From: an uncultured Collinsella sp.
GTDB lineage: Bacteria; Actinomycetota; Coriobacteriia; Coriobacteriales; Coriobacteriaceae
Length of the DNA stretch: 6,417 nt
Assembly (NCBI GenBank): GCA_900549185.1
Contig: URNM01000103.1
Coordinates: forward strand, 1-6,417
Direction of reading: 5' to 3'
Program-made: the position numbers and the translations under genes
Notes under the pieces: model-generated
What the model was told of the DNA's origin: nothing
Database searches by the model: none
The model's input: only the letters and a program-made list of their open reading frames with translations
Shown: positions 1 through 4,151 of the stretch, piece after piece
Position numbering within the stretch: position 1 is the first letter of the stretch
Layout: each line of letters begins with the position of its first letter

Positions 1-8
1 CGCTCAGT
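1..8 (+). other. Probable Illumina i7 index remnant (artefact)
   Basis: The eight bases CGCTCAGT lie directly before the Nextera read-2 adapter, exactly where an i7 index sits in a sequencing library molecule. From memory they match the index listed as N724 (read as ACTGAGCG). They are therefore synthetic rather than genomic. The index identity is recalled and was not looked up. Confidence 0.85.
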
Positions 9-42
9 GTCTCGTGGGCTCGGAGATGTGTATAAGAGACAG
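9..42 (+). other. Nextera transposase adapter on contig end (artefact)
   Basis: Bases 9-42 match the 34-nt Illumina Nextera read-2 transposase adapter. It starts GTCTCGTGGGCTCGG and ends with the 19-bp Tn5 mosaic end AGATGTGTATAAGAGACAG at 24-42. Genomic sequence begins at 43. Translating the adapter gives the peptide MCIRDS, a known contaminant signature in protein databases, so any reading frame starting here is artificial. The mosaic end is not evidence of a Tn5 insertion in the organism. Confidence 0.97.
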
Positions 43-49
43 CCGTAGC

Positions 50-976
50 CTAGTGCTCCTCGCCGGCGCGGGCCAGGTCGTAGGGCGTGGTCTGGTAGAC
101 GTAGTAGTTGAGCCAGTTAGTGTAGAACAGCTGAGCCTGGCTGCGCCAGACGTTGCGCGGCTCGGCAGTGGGGTCGTCACCTGGGAAGTAATGCGCCGGC
201 ACCTCCGGGTTGAGTCCGCGTTTCACGTCACGCTCGTACTCCAGACGCAGCGTGTCGGTATCGTACTCGGGATGGCCAAAGACAAAGAAGCGGCGGCTGT
301 CGGTCGACTTGACGATGTACAGGCCCACCTCGTCAGACACGGCCACGACCTCTAGCTGCGGCTCGGCCTCCACGTCCTCGCGGCGCACATCGGTGTTGCG
401 CGAATGCACGGCATAGAAGCGGTCGTCAAAGCCGCGAACCAGCGGGCTTTGCGGCTTCACCAGATAATGCTCGAACACGCCACTCGCCTTTGCCGGCAGG
501 TCGTGCTTCTGAATGCCGTAATGATGGTACAGGCCGGCCTGCGCACCCCAACAAATGTGCAGCGTAGAGTGCACATGCGTGGTGGACCAATCCATGATCT
601 GGCAGAGCTCGGGCCAGTAGTCGACCTCTTCGAACGGCATCTGTTCCACCGGCGCGCCCGTGATGATCAGGCCGTCGTAGTGGATGTCGCGGATGTCGTC
701 GAACGTGCGGTAGAACGTCTCCAGGTGGCCGGCGCTTACGTGCGTGGCCTCGTGCGTCTTGGTGCGCAGCAGGTCCACCTCCACCTGCAGCGGCGTGTTG
801 GAGAGCTTGCGCATGATTTGCGTCTCGGTGGCGATCTTGGTGGGCATGAGGTTGAGGATGAGCACGCGCAGCGGGCGGATGTCCTGGTGCAGCGCGCGGT
901 ACTCGGTCATGACAAAGATGTTCTCGCTCTCGAGCTGCGCGGCGGCAGGGAGGGCGTCGGGGATGCGAATGGGCAT
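50..976 (-). CDS. metA: Homoserine O-acyltransferase, MetA family (probably O-acetyltransferase)
   Basis: This cytoplasmic enzyme activates L-homoserine by acylating its hydroxyl group, the committed step of methionine synthesis. The 308 residues match the full MetA length. The fold is a class-I glutamine-amidotransferase-like domain with the nucleophile Cys142 in LHICWGAQAG and the His235/Glu237 pair in FGHPEYD. Lys47 in LNLMPTKIATETQ is the conserved active-site lysine. Residue 111 is Glu (GAPVEQMPFEEV). In characterised MetA proteins Glu here goes with acetyl-CoA use and Gly, as in E. coli, with succinyl-CoA, so acetyl transfer is inferred. The start is fixed by AAGGAG at 982-987, 5 nt before the ATG. 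The stop lies 7 bp from the adapter junction, so the downstream neighbour, for example a sulfhydrylase gene, is not visible. The family call is very secure; the acyl donor is inferred. Confidence 0.96.
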   Translation of the reverse strand: MPIRIPDALPAAAQLESENIFVMTEYRALHQDIRPLRVLILNLMPTKIATETQIMRKLSNTPLQVEVDLLRTKTHEATHVSAGHLETFYRTFDDIRDIHYDGLIITGAPVEQMPFEEVDYWPELCQIMDWSTTHVHSTLHICWGAQAGLYHHYGIQKHDLPAKASGVFEHYLVKPQSPLVRGFDDRFYAVHSRNTDVRREDVEAEPQLEVVAVSDEVGLYIVKSTDSRRFFVFGHPEYDTDTLRLEYERDVKRGLNPEVPAHYFPGDDPTAEPRNVWRSQAQLFYTNWLNYYVYQTTPYDLARAGEEH

Positions 977-1121
977 GGATGCTCCTTACGAGTCAGTTGC
1001 AGCTATGGTACAACGAGCGGCCCCATCCGCGCGAGCACATCGCCCAGCGATGCCGTCAGCGGCCCAAATCGCTCCAAAAGTAGAGATTAAGGCATGTCCC
1101 AAAAAACTACTTCGCTTTAGC

Positions 1122-1150
1122 CTAGCAAAGTGACGGCAGGACGCTACAAT
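1122..1150 (+). promoter_or_regulatory. Candidate promoter of the dehydrogenase gene
   Basis: TACAAT at 1145-1150 matches the -10 consensus in five of six bases. The 17-bp-spaced -35 position (1122-1127, CTAGCA) is poor, so an activator or another sigma factor may be needed. Transcription would begin near 1157 and give a leader of about 30 nt. An imperfect inverted repeat at 1115-1130 (CTTTAGC-CTA-GCAAAG, one bulged A) overlaps the -35 position and could be an operator. Confidence 0.4.
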
Positions 1151-1174
1151 GGTTCGACGCGAAAAACTCGGCCG

Positions 1175-1180
1175 AAAGGA
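1175..1180 (+). promoter_or_regulatory. Ribosome binding site that decides the dehydrogenase start
   Basis: AAAGGA lies 7 nt before the ATG at 1188. An in-frame ATG at 1149 would add 13 residues, but it overlaps the candidate -10 box, has only a weak AGG upstream, and would put non-homologous sequence before the MYQTRKIGVVGQG start of the Rossmann fold. The 1188 start is preferred. Confidence 0.75.
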
Positions 1181-1187
1181 TACATAT

Positions 1188-2165
1188 ATGTACCAGACGC
1201 GTAAGATCGGTGTGGTCGGCCAGGGCCACGTAGGAGCACATGTCGCCAACAGCCTGCTTATGCAGGGCATTGCCGACGAGCTGTACCTGTGTGATATCAA
1301 CGAGGCCAAGGTGACGTCCGAGGTCCAGGACCTGCGCGACTCCCTTTCGTTTGTCCCGTATAACACCAAGATCGTCAACTGCTACGACCACTACGAGGAG
1401 CTGGCCTGCTGCGACGTCATCGTCAACGCCGCCGGCAAGGTCGCGCTGGCCGCCGGCAACCGCGACGGCGAGCTGTTCTTTACCACCGACGCCGCCCGCA
1501 CCTTTGCCAAACGCATCGTCGACGCCGGCTTCGACGGCATCTTCGTAAGCATCTCCAACCCCTGCGACGTCGTGTGCACCGAGCTGTGGCACCTGACCGG
1601 CTACGATCCCAAGAAGATCATCGGCTCGGGCTGCGGCCTGGACTCCGCCCGCCTGCGCACCGAGATCTCCAAGAAGGTCGGCGTGAGCCCCAAGTCCATC
1701 GACGCCTACATGATCGGCGAGCACGGCTTTAGCCAGCTTGCCGCCTTTAAGGCCGCGACCATCGCCGGCAAGAGCCTCAACGAGCTTCAGGCCGAAAACC
1801 CCGACAAGTACGCCTTTGACCACATGGAGGTCGAGGAGCTCGCGCGCAAGGGCGGCTATGTGACCTACCAGGGCAAGCAGTGCACCGAGTACGCCGTCGC
1901 CAACTCCGCCGCACGCGTCTGCGCCGCCGTGCTGCACAACGAGCACGCCGTGCTTTCCGTCTCTACGCTTATGACCGGCCAGTATGGCGAGGAGGGCATC
2001 TTTACCTCCCTGCCGTGCGTGATCGGCGCCGAGGGCGTCGAGGAGGTCTACACGCTCGACCTGTCCGAGTACGAGCTCGAGGGCTTCCACAAGAGCTGCC
2101 AGCACATCCGCGACAACATCGCTCAGCTCGACTGGTGGGACGCCGAGGCCTACGACGCAAAGTAG
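1188..2165 (+). CDS. NAD-dependent L-lactate / L-2-hydroxyisocaproate dehydrogenase family
   Basis: The 325-residue protein belongs to the LDH/MDH superfamily, which interconverts 2-oxoacids and L-2-hydroxyacids with NAD(H). The N-terminal Rossmann fold carries GQGHVG at 11-16 and an acidic Asp36 ending beta-2, typical of NAD rather than NADP binding. The catalytic set is present: Asp152 and Arg155 in LDSARLR, His179 in GEHGFSQ, and Asn124 in SISNPCDVV. The mobile substrate loop (about 82-96, AGKVALAAGNRDGEL) lacks the PGxxR pattern of true lactate dehydrogenases. Its general form resembles L-2-hydroxyisocaproate dehydrogenases of lactobacilli, with Arg92 the likely loop arginine. The substrate is therefore probably a branched or bulky 2-oxoacid, possibly serving NAD+ regeneration during amino-acid fermentation, but lactate cannot be excluded. 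The gene is monocistronic and convergent with the SIS gene. Confidence 0.9.
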   Translation: MYQTRKIGVVGQGHVGAHVANSLLMQGIADELYLCDINEAKVTSEVQDLRDSLSFVPYNTKIVNCYDHYEELACCDVIVNAAGKVALAAGNRDGELFFTTDAARTFAKRIVDAGFDGIFVSISNPCDVVCTELWHLTGYDPKKIIGSGCGLDSARLRTEISKKVGVSPKSIDAYMIGEHGFSQLAAFKAATIAGKSLNELQAENPDKYAFDHMEVEELARKGGYVTYQGKQCTEYAVANSAARVCAAVLHNEHAVLSVSTLMTGQYGEEGIFTSLPCVIGAEGVEEVYTLDLSEYELEGFHKSCQHIRDNIAQLDWWDAEAYDAK

Positions 2166-2224
2166 GCCGCTGGCTGCCGCAACCTTGCGAATCGAAGCAC
2201 GATACCAAGCGGGCCGCCACAACG

Positions 2225-2257
2225 CAAAACGGGGCCTGCGCGCAGCGCAGACCCCGT
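2225..2257 (-). terminator. Intrinsic terminator of the SIS-domain gene
   Basis: ACGGGG-C-CTGCG (2229-2240) pairs with CGCAG-A-CCCCGT (2246-2257), an 11-bp GC-rich stem broken by one C/A mismatch, with a 5-nt loop. Read on the minus strand the stem is followed by TTTT at 2228-2225, and it begins 24 nt past the stop of the SIS gene. On the plus strand no T-run follows, so it would stop transcription of the dehydrogenase gene less well, although I see no other terminator for that gene. Confidence 0.8.
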
Positions 2258-2280
2258 CGTGAGAGGTTATTCCCGGTATA

Positions 2281-3249
2281 TTAGTACTGCTCGATGCCCA
2301 TGTAGCGACGAACCTCGGGGCTGTGGTCGAAGACCTTGCCGCGGGCGGCGCGCAGCTCGCAGCTCATGTTGTAGAAGAAGATCGGCTCCAGGAACGAACG
2401 CACGCTGACAGGCACCTCGCCCACGCCGTACTCAAGCGCGTCGAGCACCATAATCGTATCGGTGTGCGTGTTGAGGAACGCAAGAGCGCGCTCCTCCATG
2501 GGGCGGCACTCGCCGGCACCAAGCTGCACAAAGTAGAACACGCCGGGCTCGGTGGCCTCGAACGGGCCGTGGAAGTACTCGCCGGAGTGGATGTAGCAGC
2601 AGTGCTGCCATTGCATCTCCATGAGCGAGCAGATCGCCATGGCGTAGGTCTGGCTAAAGTTGGGGCCGGAGCCCAGGATATAGAAGAACTTGTGCTGCTG
2701 GCAGAGCTCGGCAAAGCGGGCGCCCAGCTCGGCGTTGACCTTCTCGCGGGCGGCGGGCAGCAGCGCATCCATCTGCTTGAGGCCCTCGTACATGTCGGCG
2801 AGCGCCTCGTAGCCTTCCTGCTGGTCGAGCAGCTCGGCGGTGATCAGAGCGCCGATGCCCTGCGGCACCTCGGCCTGCGGCACGCCCTCGCCCCAGGGGT
2901 AGACCCAGGTAGTCCACTTGCCGTTGTCGATCTTGGAGCCCTCGCAGTCGGTGAGGGCGACGACCTCGGCGCCGGCAGCCAACGCCATCTCGCAGCCGTC
3001 GACGACCTCCTGCGTGTTACCGCTGTGGCTGCAGGCAATAACGAGCGACTTCGGCCCTAGGCTCTTGGGGGCCATCAGGCAGAACTCGCGTGCCGTGTAG
3101 ACCGTCGAGGTAAACGTGGTGGCCTCGCGCTTGAGCAGCTCGTTGGCCGGCATCAGGTCAATCATCGAACCGCCGCAGGCGATCCAAAAGACGTTCTCAA
3201 TCTTGCCCTTGCGCTCGATGATTTCCTGAATCAGATCGTGTGCGTTCAT
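2281..3249 (-). CDS. Double SIS-domain sugar-phosphate enzyme, FrlB-like deglycase family
   Basis: The 322-residue cytoplasmic protein has two sugar isomerase (SIS) domains. The first has IACGGSMIDLMPANEL at about 23-38 and the phosphate-binding loop ACSHSGNTQEV at 72-82. The second has ILGSGPNFSQTYAMA at 191-205 and SGEYFHGPFE at 222-231. Glu224 in that last motif is the likely catalytic acid/base by analogy with GlmS and FrlB. The C-terminus SPEVRRYMGIEQY resembles the C-terminus of E. coli FrlB as I recall it. FrlB splits fructoselysine-6-phosphate to glucose-6-phosphate and lysine. A related deglycase or aminosugar-phosphate isomerase is equally possible. No FrlD-type kinase or transporter adjoins it. 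A strong Shine-Dalgarno (AAGGAGGA, 3258-3265) sits 8 nt before the ATG. The paired upstream sites and the adjacent GntR gene suggest substrate-induced control. The family is secure; the substrate is not. Confidence 0.85.
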   Translation of the reverse strand: MNAHDLIQEIIERKGKIENVFWIACGGSMIDLMPANELLKREATTFTSTVYTAREFCLMAPKSLGPKSLVIACSHSGNTQEVVDGCEMALAAGAEVVALTDCEGSKIDNGKWTTWVYPWGEGVPQAEVPQGIGALITAELLDQQEGYEALADMYEGLKQMDALLPAAREKVNAELGARFAELCQQHKFFYILGSGPNFSQTYAMAICSLMEMQWQHCCYIHSGEYFHGPFEATEPGVFYFVQLGAGECRPMEERALAFLNTHTDTIMVLDALEYGVGEVPVSVRSFLEPIFFYNMSCELRAARGKVFDHSPEVRRYMGIEQY

Positions 3250-3281
3250 CCTGATGTTCCTCCTTGTGGGGCGGTTTTGAG

Positions 3282-3306
3282 CGACGGCAGCTCGTACCTG
3301 CTGTCG
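3282..3306 (-). promoter_or_regulatory. Stem-loop in the 5' leader of the SIS gene mRNA
   Basis: CGACGGCAG (3282-3290) and CTGCTGTCG (3298-3306) form a 9-bp stem with a 7-nt loop. It would lie a few nucleotides inside the predicted 5' end and about 16 nt before the Shine-Dalgarno. In the minus-strand mRNA one pair is an A/C mismatch. No U-run follows, so it is not an attenuator. It could protect the 5' end of the mRNA. Confidence 0.35.
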
Positions 3307-3322
3307 TTCTATGTTGTCCTAT
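3306..3322 (-). promoter_or_regulatory. Putative GntR operator, promoter-proximal copy
   Basis: On the minus strand this reads ATAGGACAACATAGAAC, one base different from the site at 3368-3384. It covers the predicted transcription start and touches the -10 box, so a bound protein would block the promoter. The likely binder is the GntR-family protein encoded next to it. That assignment is inferred from proximity and position. Confidence 0.6.
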
Positions 3323-3350
3323 TTATAACACGTGCAACAACGCCCGTGAA
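3322..3350 (-). promoter_or_regulatory. Sigma-70-type promoter of the SIS gene
   Basis: On the minus strand TTCACG (3345-3350) and TATAAA (3322-3327) are separated by exactly 17 bp. The first matches the -35 consensus in four of six bases and the second the -10 in five of six. Transcription would begin near 3315, inside the operator-like site at 3306-3322, leaving a leader of about 65 nt. Confidence 0.6.
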
Positions 3351-3367
3351 GTCATCTTAGCAAATTT

Positions 3368-3384
3368 GTTCTATGTTGTTCTAT
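3368..3384 (-). promoter_or_regulatory. Putative GntR operator, promoter-distal copy
   Basis: On the minus strand this reads ATAGAACAACATAGAAC, two ATAGAAC heptamers separated by AAC, giving a 10-bp repeat close to one helical turn. It begins 10 bp past the gntR stop and lies upstream of the -35 of the SIS promoter, 62 bp centre to centre from its partner site. Confidence 0.6.
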
Positions 3385-3393
3385 CTGTGGACG

Positions 3394-4149
3394 TTAGATG
3401 TCGAACACGTAGCGCGAGCCCACGATCTTTTGGCGGCCGAGCAGCAAGGGGCGCTCGTCCTCATCGGTAAAGTACGCCTCCATATAGAAGAGCGGCTCAC
3501 CGACCGGCACCTCTAACAGCGGAGCCGCCTGAGCATCGGCAAGCGCAATCTCCACGGTGCAGGGGTCGGACTTGAGCGGCGCACGGCCCGAATGCTCGGC
3601 GACGAGCGCAAAGATTGAGTTATCGGTGAGGTCCTCATCGGCCAGCGTCTGCAGGTAGGGATGGTCGGCGAGCACAAAGGCGTTGTTCTCGAGCATGACG
3701 GGGATGCCGTCGGCCGTGCGCACGCGCTCGACCACGATAAGCTCGCAGCCGGGCTCCACGCCAAAGAACGCCGCATCCTCGTGCGTCGCCGCGACCACCG
3801 TGCGCGACACCAGACGCGCACCCGGCACCATGTCGTTGGCAGCACAACCCTCAGTAAAGCTCTGGACGTCACCCTTCTGGCGAATCTTGCGCTTGAGCTT
3901 GGGCGCACACACAAAGGTGCCCCTCCCCTGCTGGCGGTTGAGATACCCCGCACGCGACAGCTCCTCGATGGCGCGACGCACGGTGACGCGCCCCACGCCG
4001 TAGGACTTCGCGAGCTCCATCTCGGAAGGAATGCGCGAGCCGGCAGCGTACACGCCGCGCGCGATCTCGCCCTTCAGGTCATCCATGACCTGCTGGTACA
4101 GCGGCACGGCGGACACGTCAGTACGGTCGGTCTTGCTATCGAAAGCCAT
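3394..4149 (-). CDS. GntR-family transcriptional regulator, HutC subfamily (UTRA domain)
   Basis: The 251-residue regulator has an N-terminal winged helix (about 14-80) typical of GntR proteins: PLYQQVMDDLKGEIARG, then SRIPSEMELAKSYGVGRVTVRRAI, then the wing GYLNRQQGRGTFV. Residues about 95-247 form a UTRA effector domain, with RVRTADGIPVMLENN and the C-terminal strands PLFYMEAYFTDE and GRQKIVGSRYVF. UTRA domains usually bind sugar phosphates or related small metabolites and release DNA on binding. The start is 2 bp after the recQ stop. GGAG at 4157-4160, inside the end of recQ, sits 7 nt from the ATG, so translation is probably coupled. The downstream SIS gene with its paired operator-like sites is the obvious target. 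A sugar-phosphate or Amadori-phosphate effector is plausible but unproven. Confidence 0.93.
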   Translation of the reverse strand: MAFDSKTDRTDVSAVPLYQQVMDDLKGEIARGVYAAGSRIPSEMELAKSYGVGRVTVRRAIEELSRAGYLNRQQGRGTFVCAPKLKRKIRQKGDVQSFTEGCAANDMVPGARLVSRTVVAATHEDAAFFGVEPGCELIVVERVRTADGIPVMLENNAFVLADHPYLQTLADEDLTDNSIFALVAEHSGRAPLKSDPCTVEIALADAQAAPLLEVPVGEPLFYMEAYFTDEDERPLLLGRQKIVGSRYVFDI

Positions 4150-4151
4150 CG

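Larger units (their letters stand above)
977..1187. promoter_or_regulatory. Divergent intergenic region between metA and the dehydrogenase gene
   Basis: About 210 bp separate the two divergent starts and must hold both promoters. On the metA side I find a good ribosome site but no convincing -35/-10 pair. TACCAT, on the minus strand about 25 bp upstream of the Shine-Dalgarno, is a weak -10 candidate. CATCGC-CCA-GCGATG at 1038-1052 is a perfect 6-bp hairpin in the probable metA leader. I looked for the conserved blocks of a SAM-I riboswitch and a T-box and did not see them, so methionine control of metA is not explained by this region. Confidence 0.5.

Noticed and set aside
24..42. Tn5 mosaic end as a sign of a natural transposon
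   Set aside because: It is embedded in the full synthetic adapter with an index in front, at the very contig end, so it is a library artefact.
14..355. Plus-strand reading frame starting MGSEMCIRDS
   Set aside because: Its start is the Nextera adapter translated, and the rest is antisense to metA, which has full catalytic motifs.
977..1140. SAM riboswitch or T-box upstream of metA
   Set aside because: The conserved blocks expected for either class were not found, and the only clear structure is a short 6-bp hairpin.
1149..1187. Upstream ATG as the start of the dehydrogenase
   Set aside because: It lies within the candidate -10 box, has a weak ribosome site and would add residues outside the conserved fold. 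The ATG at 1188 has AAAGGA at good spacing.
1122..2222. Long minus-strand open frame across the dehydrogenase gene
   Set aside because: Antisense shadow common in GC-rich genes. Its composition is low-complexity Gly/Ala/Val/Asp with no domain, while the plus strand encodes a motif-complete dehydrogenase.
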